From Variovorax sp. Root318D1 (GTDB taxonomy: Bacteria > Pseudomonadota > Gammaproteobacteria > Burkholderiales > Burkholderiaceae_C): DNA of 64,000 bases. Under the pieces are notes generated by a model. The model was not told the origin of the DNA. It was given only the letters and a program-made list of their open reading frames with translations, and ran no database searches. The translations under genes and the position numbers were made by a program. This document shows, piece after piece, positions 1-7,600 of this stretch (positions are counted from its first letter, which is position 1; each line of letters begins with the position of its first letter). Where the stretch lies: positions 342,284-406,283 of the forward strand of contig NZ_LMCQ01000001.1 of assembly GCF_001424835.1 (NCBI RefSeq), written 5' to 3'.

Positions 1-433
1 CGGCAGACAGCGCGGCACCGAGCGCCGCCGCATCCTCGATGCTGCGCAGGGTGAACACGCCGGGCAGATCCGCACCCGGGATAGTGAGGCGGCGTGCCCG
101 TCCGCCGTTGCAGAGGATGAGCTTGTCGTAGGCAACGGGCTCTCCACGCGTGAGGCGAAGCTGCTTCGCCGCCCTGTCGATGAAGGTCGCGCCCACGTTC
201 GGCCGCCAGTCGATGCCGAGTGCATCGAAGGCTTCCGGTTTCAGCAGATGGGTCGTGTCCGCGTGGGCGTCTCCGGAGAGCACCGCCTTGGACAGCGGCG
301 GGCGCTCGTAGGGACGATGGGGCTCGTCGCCGATCAGGACCACGCGGCCCGCGAAGCCCTCGCTGCGCAGCGTCTGCGCGGCCCAGCCGCCGGCCTGGCC
401 GGCGCCCACGATGACGATGGTTTCGGTGGTCAT
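1..433 (-). CDS. Ferredoxin reductase of the Rieske oxygenase system (3' end outside window)
   Basis: FAD- and NAD(P)H-dependent reductase that should pass electrons to the Rieske ferredoxin encoded just upstream. About 144 codons are visible, from the ATG at 433; the rest lies beyond base 1. The N-terminus carries an FAD dinucleotide-binding fold (GAGQAG, residues 10-15) and then the RPPLSK segment typical of oxygenase-coupled ferredoxin reductases of the BphA4/AndAa type. It is the fourth gene of a large-small-ferredoxin-reductase operon, 34 nt after the ferredoxin. A plant-type (NagAa) reductase would start with a 2Fe-2S domain, which is absent here. Family call is firm; its natural partner is inferred from position. 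Confidence 0.85.
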   Translation of the reverse strand, partial: MTTETIVIVGAGQAGGWAAQTLRSEGFAGRVVLIGDEPHRPYERPPLSKAVLSGDAHADTTHLLKPEAFDALGIDWRPNVGATFIDRAAKQLRLTRGEPVAYDKLILCNGGRARRLTIPGADLPGVFTLRSIEDAAALGAALSA

Positions 434-467
434 GGGTGCAAAAAGGCCATGGAAGAAAGGAGAGGCA

Positions 468-785
468 TCAGTCCAGCGAGAGGAACACGCGGCCCGCGTC
501 GATCTTCACGGGGTACGAGCGGATCGCCTCGGTTACGGGGGCGCAGGTCGGCTTGCCGTTGCGCACGTCGAACTTGCCCTGGTGCAGGGGGCACTCGATC
601 TCGTGCCCTTCGAGGAAGCCCTCGCACAGGCGCGCATGGCCGTGGGTGCACACGTTGTCGGTCGCGTAGATCTGGCCGTCCACGTTGTACAGCGCGATGT
701 CGCGCCCGCCGACCACCATGCCGACCACATCATCGGTGGGCACCTCGTCGACGGTTGCGGCGTCGGTCCATTGGAATTCGCTCAT
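468..785 (-). CDS. Rieske [2Fe-2S] ferredoxin of ring-hydroxylating oxygenase
   Basis: A 105-residue soluble Rieske ferredoxin, the usual size for NagAb/NdoA-type electron carriers. The cluster ligands are plain: C46-T-H48 and C65-P-L-H68. It would shuttle electrons from the reductase gene downstream to the oxygenase encoded by the two genes upstream. The start ATG at 785 lies 8 nt after the small-subunit stop, so the genes are almost certainly co-transcribed and perhaps translationally coupled. An in-frame extension further upstream exists but would overlap the small-subunit gene, so the short start is preferred. Confidence 0.92.
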   Translation of the reverse strand: MSEFQWTDAATVDEVPTDDVVGMVVGGRDIALYNVDGQIYATDNVCTHGHARLCEGFLEGHEIECPLHQGKFDVRNGKPTCAPVTEAIRSYPVKIDAGRVFLSLD

Positions 786-793
786 GGCTGGCC

Positions 794-1264
794 TCAGAGG
801 GGATAGATGACGGAGTTGGGGATCATTTCGCTGTCGTAGATGACCTGGCGCGAGGCGAACTTCAGTCCCTGTTCGGTGCGCACGACCACGTCGATGTAGC
901 GACCCACGCTGAAGACGCTCGAGAGTTCGGACAGCTTGGTGCGGAACACCGCGTAGTTGGCTTCGCACTCGAAGCGGTCCGCCTCGGCCTTCAGCACGAG
1001 GGGCGTTCCGACGACGTGGCGCTGGTAGTAGGGGTCGTGGAACAAGGTCTCGCGAATGCCGTAGACCCGGTCCTTCAGCATGCCTTTGCTCTCGAACGAC
1101 AGCGTGGCCAGCGGAAAGCCGCGGTCGTAGTTCTCGCGCGGCTGCAGCCGGTAGCTGCAGTCGTCCGTGAAGAACTCCGGCCAGAGTTCCCATTCGCCGG
1201 AGCTCACGGCCTGGGCATAGCGGGCGTAGAGCTGGGTCAGGTCGAAGTAGTCCTGGAAGTTCAT
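794..1264 (-). CDS. nagH: Ring-hydroxylating oxygenase small (beta) subunit, NagH-like
   Basis: A 156-residue beta subunit of a Rieske oxygenase with the SnoaL/NTF2-like cone fold ([20 protein letters not shown] at the N-terminus, a Y-D-R-G-F segment in the middle). Beta subunits are structural partners of the alpha subunit. The start ATG follows the large-subunit stop by one base. Similarity to salicylate 5-hydroxylase NagH is judged by eye and by pairing with the NagG-like large subunit; an anthranilate dioxygenase AndAd-type partner is the alternative. Confidence 0.85.
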   Translation of the reverse strand: MNFQDYFDLTQLYARYAQAVSSGEWELWPEFFTDDCSYRLQPRENYDRGFPLATLSFESKGMLKDRVYGIRETLFHDPYYQRHVVGTPLVLKAEADRFECEANYAVFRTKLSELSSVFSVGRYIDVVVRTEQGLKFASRQVIYDSEMIPNSVIYPL

Positions 1265-1265
1265 C

Positions 1266-2531
1266 TCAAGCCTCCATGACCTTGCGCCAGTACTCGTACA
1301 TGCCCCGGATCAGCGTCTCGGTCACCATGTGGTCCGTGTCGCCGACCTCGCGGCCGCCGAGTTCGGCAAGCGTGCGGTGGAAGGGCTTCTGTTCGAAGCC
1401 TTTCTGCGAAAGCTCGATCACCTCGCCGTCGTCGGCCGAGACGAAGCCTGCCGGACCGAAAAGGTTGGCCTGGCGCAGCCGCCGCTGTGTCATCGCATCC
1501 TCGTCGTCCTCGAAGCCGAAGTGCGTCCAGACGAAGTCGAAGGCGCCGGGGCCGCTCGGCTGGATGTGCCGGGTCGAGACGCTGTTGACCTGCTGCTGGA
1601 AGATCACGCTCGGGAACAGCGTCATCATCACCGCCGTGGGGCCCTTCCACCACGGCTCGGGCACGATGTCCAGGAAGCGGTCGTCGTTGAGCTTCATGCT
1701 TTCCTTGAAGCTCGACACCTGCGTGACTTCGTTGGCCTTGCCGCTGGCGCCGCGGGTCGAGATCATGGCGGCGTGCCGATGATGGCTGTCCATCTTGAGC
1801 TCCGACTTGTTGTCCGCACGCCAGAGCCCGAAGGTGACGAACCACGTATGCAGGAGGCCCGGGTGGTACGGGTCCTTGATGTTCTCCTGCATCAGCTTCC
1901 AGTTGCCGGGAATGCGCTGGCGGTTGTAGCCGAGGATCGTCAGCTTGCGGCCGTTGAACAGGCGGTCGAAGTAGCCCAGGATTTCCGGGCCCATGAAGTC
2001 TTCGAGCGACTCCACGTCCGCATCGAAGGACGCGAACACCACGCCGCCGCGGGTCGCGACCTTGAGTTTGTTGAGGCCGTGGTCGGCCGGCTTGAAGTCG
2101 GCCGGCATCCCGCCGTTGACCTTGCCGTCCTGCTTGACGCCGCGCCGGAAGGGCACGCCTTGCAGGTCGCCGCCCAGCGAATAATTCCACTGGTGGTAGG
2201 GGCAGGTGAAGCCGCTGGCCTTGCGGTTGCCGTGCCGCTCGCGGCAGAACTGCATGCCGCGGTGCGCGCACACGTTCTCCACCACGCTGATGGAGTCCTC
2301 GGCATCCCGCACCATGATCACCGAGCGTTCGCCGACGACGGTGCGCTTGAAATCGCCGACCTCCGGAATCTCGGCCTCCAGGCCCACGTAGCACCAGTGG
2401 CCGCGGTAGAACAGGCGCTCGAGCTCGCGCCGGTGCTGGTCGGCCTCGGTGTAGGCCATGAAGGGGATGCGGCTGGTGCCCTTGTCTTCCCAGTGGATCT
2501 TCTGGGGAAAGACTGCTGATGTGTCATCCAT
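1266..2531 (-). CDS. nagG: Ring-hydroxylating oxygenase large (alpha) subunit, NagG-like (salicylate 5-hydroxylase type)
   Basis: Catalytic alpha subunit, 421 residues. The Rieske domain has C88-A-H90 and C110-P-Y-H113. The mononuclear iron site follows, with bridging D220 and ligands H223 and H228 in the segment ENIKDPYHPGLLH. The C-terminal stretch DTDHMVTETLIRGMY is what I recall for NagG of Ralstonia U2, which hydroxylates salicylate to gentisate. The gene order large-small-ferredoxin-reductase, however, is that of andAcAdAbAa (anthranilate 1,2-dioxygenase), so the substrate (salicylate, anthranilate or a relative) is not settled. ATG at 2531 is chosen because GGAG lies 7 nt upstream. Divergent from a NahR-like regulator. 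No gentisate ring-cleavage gene is present in the window. Confidence 0.85.
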   Translation of the reverse strand: MDDTSAVFPQKIHWEDKGTSRIPFMAYTEADQHRRELERLFYRGHWCYVGLEAEIPEVGDFKRTVVGERSVIMVRDAEDSISVVENVCAHRGMQFCRERHGNRKASGFTCPYHQWNYSLGGDLQGVPFRRGVKQDGKVNGGMPADFKPADHGLNKLKVATRGGVVFASFDADVESLEDFMGPEILGYFDRLFNGRKLTILGYNRQRIPGNWKLMQENIKDPYHPGLLHTWFVTFGLWRADNKSELKMDSHHRHAAMISTRGASGKANEVTQVSSFKESMKLNDDRFLDIVPEPWWKGPTAVMMTLFPSVIFQQQVNSVSTRHIQPSGPGAFDFVWTHFGFEDDEDAMTQRRLRQANLFGPAGFVSADDGEVIELSQKGFEQKPFHRTLAELGGREVGDTDHMVTETLIRGMYEYWRKVMEA

Positions 2532-2603
2532 GTGTTGTCTCCTGTGCGGCCATGTTGCATGCGCCGCTCGTCTCGTGGTACCCGATGATCGACAGTTCGG
2601 CCC

Positions 2604-2620
2604 CATCGTTCAATAGAATG
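2604..2620. promoter_or_regulatory. Candidate NahR-like LysR binding site in divergent promoter
   Basis: The 129-bp gap between the oxygenase and the NahR-like gene holds CATCGTTCAATAGAATG. Read on the minus strand it has an ATTC half, a TTGAAC middle and GATG at the other end, loosely like the ATTCA...TGAT layout bound by NahR. It is the only dyad-like T/A-ended element I see there. The match is partial, so the call is weak. Confidence 0.3.
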
Positions 2621-2660
2621 TGCCGAATACCTCATATAGATTTCGCGAATGGGAGCCGGC

Positions 2661-3575
2661 GTGGAGCTCAAGGACATCGACCTCAACCTGCTGGTGGTGT
2701 TCAACCAGCTGCTCATCGATCGACGTGTGTCGAAGGTGGCGACGAATCTCGGCCTTTCGCAGCCGGGCGTGAGCAACGCGCTGGCGCGCCTGCGCAAGCT
2801 GACCGACGACCCCCTGTTTCTTCGCACGCCCAAGGGCATGGAACCGACGCCGTTCGCCGAACAGCTGGCCGCACCGACCGCGAGCGCGCTGCAAACGATC
2901 CATGCCGCGATCAACCAGCGCAGCTCGTTCGATCCCGCCACCTCGACGCGCGCCTTCACCATCGGCATGACCGACATCGGGGAGATCTACTTCCTGCCCA
3001 AGCTCATGAAAGAGCTGGCGCGCGTGGCGCCGGGCCTCTCGCTCAGCACCGTGCGCAACACGGCGGTCAATCTGCAGGACGAGATGGAGTCGGGTCACGT
3101 CACGCTTGCCATCGGCTTGCTGCCGCAGCTCAAGAGCGGTTATTTCCAGCGGCGATTGTTCAAGCAGCACTACGTCTGCATGTTTCGCAGCGGCCACGCG
3201 CTGGACAAGCGGCAGATTTCGCTGGCCGAGTTCTCGCAGGCCGACCACGTGGTCGTGGTGTCGGAGGGAACCGGCCACGGCAAGGCCGACGAGCTTCTCA
3301 GCCGCAAGAAGATCGATCGCAAGGTCGTGCTGACCGTGCCGCACTATGTGGCGGTCGGGCACATCCTGCACGACTCCGACCTGGTGGCCACCGTCCCCGA
3401 GCGGCTCGCTCAAGCGCTGGCCGGGCCCTTTGGCTTGTCATATGTCCGCCATCCCGCCAAGCTGCCGGAGATCGCGATCAGCCTGTTCTGGCATGGGCGG
3501 TTTCACCGCGATCCCGCCGTGGCCTGGATGCGTGCCTTGATCGTCCGGCTGCACGGGGAGGGCGCTTCCGCCTGA
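2661..3575 (+). CDS. LysR-family regulator of the NahR/NagR/LinR type
   Basis: 304 residues; N-terminal winged helix-turn-helix and a two-lobed effector-binding domain. The start (V/M)ELKDIDLNLLVVFNQLL and later segments TDIGEIYF and HYVCMFR match NahR closely. NahR itself answers to salicylate and activates naphthalene/salicylate operons. The GTG at 2661 is preferred to the ATG at 2649: it gives exactly the NahR-family N-terminus and has GGGAG 5 nt upstream. Divergent from the NagG-like operon, which it presumably activates in response to the aromatic substrate or an analogue. Confidence 0.9.
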   Translation: MELKDIDLNLLVVFNQLLIDRRVSKVATNLGLSQPGVSNALARLRKLTDDPLFLRTPKGMEPTPFAEQLAAPTASALQTIHAAINQRSSFDPATSTRAFTIGMTDIGEIYFLPKLMKELARVAPGLSLSTVRNTAVNLQDEMESGHVTLAIGLLPQLKSGYFQRRLFKQHYVCMFRSGHALDKRQISLAEFSQADHVVVVSEGTGHGKADELLSRKKIDRKVVLTVPHYVAVGHILHDSDLVATVPERLAQALAGPFGLSYVRHPAKLPEIAISLFWHGRFHRDPAVAWMRALIVRLHGEGASA

Positions 3576-3603
3576 GTTCAGGCCGACAGCGAGGGTGCCG
3601 GAC

Positions 3604-4416
3604 TCAAGCGCGCCACCCAAGGCGGCTGGATGCTTCTGCGGCCGCATGGCGAACGGCTGACGCGGCACTGGAGTTCCAGTCGGCTGAGAAACTGTCCTGA
3701 TGCCCCAGCGCCGTGATCACGATCACGGGTTCGCCGTCGTGATCGAGGACAGGGGCGCTGAAAGCGTTGACGCCGGGAATCGGCTTTCCCTCGGCGCGTG
3801 TGACGCCGTGGTCGCGGAGCTCCGCCACAGCCTCGCGCAGTTCCCTGGTCTTCGGCTTCAGCAGCGGTGCTTTCCGGTCTTCCGGATCGCCGAGCGCCAC
3901 CGCCATGGCCTTCTCGATGCGCTCGGCGGGCAGCACGGCCGCAAACGCGCGGCCGGTGGCCGTGCCGAGGATCGACATCACGGTGCCGGCGCGCATCGAG
4001 ACGTGCAGCGGTTCGCGCGCCTCGATCATCCGGATGATCGTCGGCCCGAAATTGCCCCAGATGGCCACCGCCACCGCGTGGCCGGTGGACGCCGCCAGCT
4101 GCTGCGCGATGGGCAGCACGACCCGGACGGGGTCCAGCTGGTGCAGGCACGTCAGTCCCAGCTGCAACGCGGCCGGGCCGAGCGCATAGCGGCCGGTTTC
4201 GGCTTCCTGTTCGATCAACCCGAGCTTGCCGAAGCTCACCAGGTACGGGTGGGCGCGTGAAGCGGGAAGACCGGATCGGCTCGAGAGGTCCCTGAGCGTC
4301 AGGGGCGTCTGGCTGTCGGCCAGCGCAAGCAGCAATCGCCCCCCCACCTCGATCGCCTGGACGGCCCGCTGCGCCTTGTCTTCCTTCGCGGCTTCTTCGG
4401 GATGGCTGTCTCGCAT
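3604..4416 (-). CDS. IclR-family transcriptional regulator
   Basis: 270 residues with an N-terminal winged helix (AVQAIEVGGRLL, then LTLRDLSSRSGLPASRAHPYL) and a C-terminal IclR effector domain. The domain has RAGTVMSILGTATGRAFAA and a late PGVNAFSAPVLD segment. IclR proteins bind palindromes near their own and adjacent promoters and sense small organic acids. It is divergent from the metallo-hydrolase/FAD monooxygenase operon and the intergenic region is full of TTTGC/GCAAA palindromes, so it most likely controls that operon. The second Met (4416) is chosen because AAAGG lies just upstream. Confidence 0.9.
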   Translation of the reverse strand: MRDSHPEEAAKEDKAQRAVQAIEVGGRLLLALADSQTPLTLRDLSSRSGLPASRAHPYLVSFGKLGLIEQEAETGRYALGPAALQLGLTCLHQLDPVRVVLPIAQQLAASTGHAVAVAIWGNFGPTIIRMIEAREPLHVSMRAGTVMSILGTATGRAFAAVLPAERIEKAMAVALGDPEDRKAPLLKPKTRELREAVAELRDHGVTRAEGKPIPGVNAFSAPVLDHDGEPVIVITALGHQDSFSADWNSSAASAVRHAAAEASSRLGWRA

Positions 4417-4512
4417 ATCACCTTTCAAGTTGCTGGAAGTCTAGTTCGCCGCCAACGACGAGATCTGCACGTGCAAACCGCCTGGCGTGGCCGATCGACC
4501 TAGGGAAAGTCC

Positions 4513-4579
4513 GCAAATCCATTTCGGCAAATCAGTTTGCCATAAACAAATTTGCGTTGCATACTGCAAATGCATTTGG
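4513..4579. promoter_or_regulatory. Palindrome cluster, probable IclR operator region
   Basis: An A/T-rich stretch in an otherwise G/C-rich region carries several dyads built from GCAAA/TTTGC. They are GGCAAATCAGTTTGCC (4526-4541, perfect 6-bp arms), CAAATTTG (4547-4554) and CAAATGCATTTG (4567-4578, perfect 12-bp palindrome), with a lone GCAAA at 4513. It sits 34-100 nt before the metallo-hydrolase ATG. Position and symmetry suit a multi-site operator for the divergent IclR regulator; which dyad is bound is unknown. Confidence 0.6.
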
Positions 4580-4612
4580 TTTAGACAAATACCGATCCGA
4601 AGGAGCCCCCGC

Positions 4613-5572
4613 ATGAACACCGCCAAGAAATTCGCCTCCCAAGCCGACCTCGAAGAAAAGCAGATCAGCTTCACGAGGCTCTCGGAACACGCCTGGGCCT
4701 ATACCGCCGAGGGCGACCCGAACACCGGCATCGTGATCGGTGACGACGCCGTGCTGGTAGCCGACACCCAAGCCACGCCGGCCATGGCGCAAGACGTGGT
4801 CAGGCGCATCCGCGAGGTGACCGACAAGCCGATCAAGTACGTGGTGCTCACGCACTATCACGCGGTGCGTGTGCTGGGCGCGAGCGGCTTCGCGCCGCAG
4901 CAGATCATCTCGAGCCAGGACACCCGCGACCTGATCGTCGAGCGCGGAGAGCAAGACAAGGCCAGCGAGATCGGCCGCTTTCCGCGCCTGTTCCAGAACG
5001 TCGAGACGGTGCCGCCGGGCCTGACCTGGCCCACCATGACCTTCACCGGCAAGATGACGCTGTGGCTCGGCAAGCTCGAGGTGCAACTGCTGCAGCTCGG
5101 CCGCGGCCACACCAAGGGCGACACCGTGGTCTGGCTGCCGCAGGACCGCGTGCTGCTCAGCGGCGACCTGGTCGAGTTCGATGCCACGCCCTACGCAGGG
5201 GATGCGTATTTCAAGGATTGGCCGCAGACGCTCGCGAACATCGCGGCGCTCAAGCCCGCCGCGCTGGTTCCGGGCCGCGGCCCCGCGCTGTCGGGCGAAG
5301 AACAGGTCGCAGCCGGCCTCAAGGCCACCGGCGATTTCATCGCCGACGTGCGCGCCTGCGTCGAAGCCGGCGTGGCCGCGGGCAAGGACCTCCATGCGGT
5401 CTACCAGGACACCTTCGCTCAGCTCAAGCCCAAGTACGGCCACTGGGTCATCTTCGACCACTGCATGCCGTTCGACGTGACGCGCTGCTACGACGAAGCC
5501 ACCCAGTACCCGGATCCGCGCATCTGGACGGCCGAGCGCGACGTCGAGATGTGGAAGACCCTCGAAGGCTGA
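4613..5572 (+). CDS. MBL-fold metallo-hydrolase with altered metal motif
   Basis: 319 residues of the metallo-beta-lactamase fold; substrate unknown. The usual THxHxDH metal motif reads TH81-Y-H83-A-V-R, so the Asp-His pair of the second metal site is missing. A downstream GHTKGDTVVWLP segment and LLSGDLVEF supply the later ligands. As I recall, this HYHAVRVLGA variant recurs in MBL proteins beside FAD monooxygenases, so it is a subfamily trait rather than damage. The start ATG at 4613 has GGAG 9 nt upstream. First gene of a likely operon with the FAD hydroxylase, DUF2783 protein and Bug receptor; a role in hydrolysing a ring-derived ester or thioester is a guess. Confidence 0.85.
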   Translation: MNTAKKFASQADLEEKQISFTRLSEHAWAYTAEGDPNTGIVIGDDAVLVADTQATPAMAQDVVRRIREVTDKPIKYVVLTHYHAVRVLGASGFAPQQIISSQDTRDLIVERGEQDKASEIGRFPRLFQNVETVPPGLTWPTMTFTGKMTLWLGKLEVQLLQLGRGHTKGDTVVWLPQDRVLLSGDLVEFDATPYAGDAYFKDWPQTLANIAALKPAALVPGRGPALSGEEQVAAGLKATGDFIADVRACVEAGVAAGKDLHAVYQDTFAQLKPKYGHWVIFDHCMPFDVTRCYDEATQYPDPRIWTAERDVEMWKTLEG

Positions 5573-5579
5573 TCGTCTT

Positions 5580-5680
5580 GCTCCCTCCCCTCCGGGGGAG
5601 GTTGGGGTGGGGGCAGGCAGAGCGCCAGATTCGAGCGCTGTCAGCCCCCATCCCAGCCTTCCCCCAGCGGGGGAAGGAGC
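5580..5680. repeat. REP-like inverted repeat, G/C-rich hairpin
   Basis: Two imperfect inverted arms, about 35 nt each, face each other across about 30 nt. The left arm (5580-5614) starts GCTCCCTCCCC and ends GGGGTGGGGGC; the right arm (5644-5680) starts GCCCCCATCCCAGCC and ends GGGGGAAGGAGC. This form is a common intergenic repeat in Comamonadaceae genomes, to my knowledge. It separates the metallo-hydrolase from the FAD monooxygenase and could stabilise or attenuate the transcript. Only one copy is seen in the window. Confidence 0.8.
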
Positions 5681-5711
5681 AATACAGAAGACAAGGACAC
5701 GGAGACAACAC

Positions 5712-7349
5712 GTGATCGACTACCAAAGCCTGCGCTTCGACTACAAGCGCCATCCCGACCAGGACGCCGCGGCGCCGGTGCGCCGCCCCGTGGTCGTCGT
5801 CGGCGCAGGCCCGGTGGGGTTGGCGCTGGCCATCGATCTGGCTCAGCACCAGATTCCGGTGGTCCTTCTGGACAACGACAACACGCTGTCCACCGGCTCC
5901 CGCGCCATCTGCTTCGCGAAGCGCACGCTGGAGATCTTCGATCGGCTCGGATGTGGCGAGCGCATGGTCGACAAGGGCGTGTCCTGGAACGTCGGCCGCG
6001 TGTTCTTCAAGAGCGAGGAGATCTACAGCTTCGACCTGTTGCCGGAAGCGGGCCATGCGCGCCCCGCCTTCATCAACCTGCAGCAGTATTACGTGGAAGG
6101 TTTTCTGGCCGAACGCGTGTCCGAGTTGCCGCTGATCGATCTGCGTTGGAAGAACAAGGTCACGGGCGTGGTGCAGCACGCAGACCACGTCGAGCTGACG
6201 ATCGAGACCCCCGACGGGGCGTACCAGCTCGAGGCTGATCATGTCGCGGCCTGCGATGGGAGCCGTTCGAGCATGCGCGGGTTGCTGGGGCTGGAGAGCA
6301 AGGGCCGCCAGTTCAAGGACCGCTTCCTCATTGCCGACGTGAAGATGAAGCTCGACCGGCCGGCCGAACGCTGGTTCTGGTTCGACCCCGAATTCCACCG
6401 CAACCAGAGCGTGCTGCTGCACATGCAGCCCGACAACGTCTGGCGCATCGACTTCCAGCTCGGCTGGGACGCCGACCCGGAAGAAGAGAAGAAGCCCGAG
6501 AGGATCATTCCCCGCGTCAAGGCGCTCTTGGGCGAAGACGCGCAGTTCGATCTCGAATGGGCGAGCGTCTATACCTTCTCGTGCCTGCGGATGGATCGGT
6601 TTCGGCAGGGCCGGGTGTTCTTCGCGGGCGATTCGGCGCACGGCGTTTCTCCGTTCGGCGCCCGCGGCGCCAACTCGGGCGTGCAGGATGCCGAGAACCT
6701 GGCGTGGAAGCTGGCCGCGGTCCTGCGGCGCCAGGCGCCCGACGCGCTGCTCGACAGCTATGGCCACGAACGCGAATACGCGGCCGACGAGAACATCCTC
6801 AACTCGACGCGCGCCACCGACTTCATCACGCCCAAGAGCGAGATCAGCAGATTGTTCCGGGACGCGGTGCTGGAGCTCGCGAAGTCACATGCCTTTGCGC
6901 GCACCCTGGTCAACAGCGGCCGGCTGTCCGTGCCGGCCACGCTGCGCACCTCGGCATTGAACACGCTGGACACCGACGCTTTCGAAGGGGGCATGGTGCC
7001 GGGCGCCGTGGCGGCGGACGCGCCAGTGATCCGCGCCGATGGCAAGGCGGGCTGGCTGCTGCGGGAAGCAGGGCGCTCTACGTTCACGGCGGTGGTGTTC
7101 GGCGATGGCGAGACGGCGGACCGCGCGGAGCGCGCCGTAACCGAAGCCGGCACCGCCGCAGGCGTACCCATCGCGACGGTGCGCATTCCGATCGATGAGG
7201 CTCACGCGATGGCGACTCGGCGTTATGACGCGCGGGACGGCACGGTCTACCTGCTGCGCCCCGACCAGCACGTGTGCGCGCGATGGCGCCGGGCCGACGC
7301 CGGCATCGTGCGTGCCGCGCTCGATCGCGCGATTTGCCGCAACGCCTGA
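5712..7349 (+). CDS. FAD-dependent aromatic monooxygenase (PHBH/MhpA class)
   Basis: 545-residue single-component class A flavoprotein hydroxylase using NAD(P)H and O2. It has the FAD fold GAGPVG at residues 31-36, the DG motif (ACDGSRSSMR) and the GD motif FFAGDSAHGVSPFGARGANSG. A thioredoxin-like C-terminal domain follows, as in MhpA and phenol hydroxylases. Start is the GTG at 5712, preceded by GGAGACAACAC, a spacer like that of the NagG-like gene. Followed at once by a DUF2783 gene, a known neighbour of this enzyme type. The substrate is an unidentified (hydroxy)aromatic acid. Confidence 0.88.
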   Translation: MIDYQSLRFDYKRHPDQDAAAPVRRPVVVVGAGPVGLALAIDLAQHQIPVVLLDNDNTLSTGSRAICFAKRTLEIFDRLGCGERMVDKGVSWNVGRVFFKSEEIYSFDLLPEAGHARPAFINLQQYYVEGFLAERVSELPLIDLRWKNKVTGVVQHADHVELTIETPDGAYQLEADHVAACDGSRSSMRGLLGLESKGRQFKDRFLIADVKMKLDRPAERWFWFDPEFHRNQSVLLHMQPDNVWRIDFQLGWDADPEEEKKPERIIPRVKALLGEDAQFDLEWASVYTFSCLRMDRFRQGRVFFAGDSAHGVSPFGARGANSGVQDAENLAWKLAAVLRRQAPDALLDSYGHEREYAADENILNSTRATDFITPKSEISRLFRDAVLELAKSHAFARTLVNSGRLSVPATLRTSALNTLDTDAFEGGMVPGAVAADAPVIRADGKAGWLLREAGRSTFTAVVFGDGETADRAERAVTEAGTAAGVPIATVRIPIDEAHAMATRRYDARDGTVYLLRPDQHVCARWRRADAGIVRAALDRAICRNA

Positions 7350-7361
7350 AGGATTCCTGCC

Positions 7362-7568
7362 ATGCCGCAAGCCACCACCGCGCACCTGACGACCGCACCG
7401 AACATCGATGCACCGGACGATTTCTACGAGGCACTGATCGAGGCGCACCAGGGCCTTTCCACGGACGAAAGCCACGCCTTCAATGCGCGGCTGGCGCTCG
7501 TCCTGGCCAATCACATCGGATCGCTGCCTGTGCTGCGCGAGGCCTTCGCCGCCGCAACACGCAGCTGA
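7362..7568 (+). CDS. DUF2783 domain protein
   Basis: 68-residue helical protein (LTTAPNIDAPDDFYEALIEAHQGLSTDESHAFNARLALVLANHIG) matching the DUF2783 pattern. Genes of this family commonly sit next to FAD-dependent aromatic hydroxylases, as here (12 nt after the stop). No catalytic residues stand out; a small accessory or assembly role for the monooxygenase is plausible but unproven. Confidence 0.85.
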   Translation: MPQATTAHLTTAPNIDAPDDFYEALIEAHQGLSTDESHAFNARLALVLANHIGSLPVLREAFAAATRS

Positions 7569-7600
7569 ACTACCAGTCACAACCACCGGAGACAAAACCC

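Noticed and set aside
248-1279. Long plus-strand ORF over the oxygenase operon
   Set aside because: Arg/Ala/Gly-rich shadow of the minus-strand Rieske genes, with no family resemblance.
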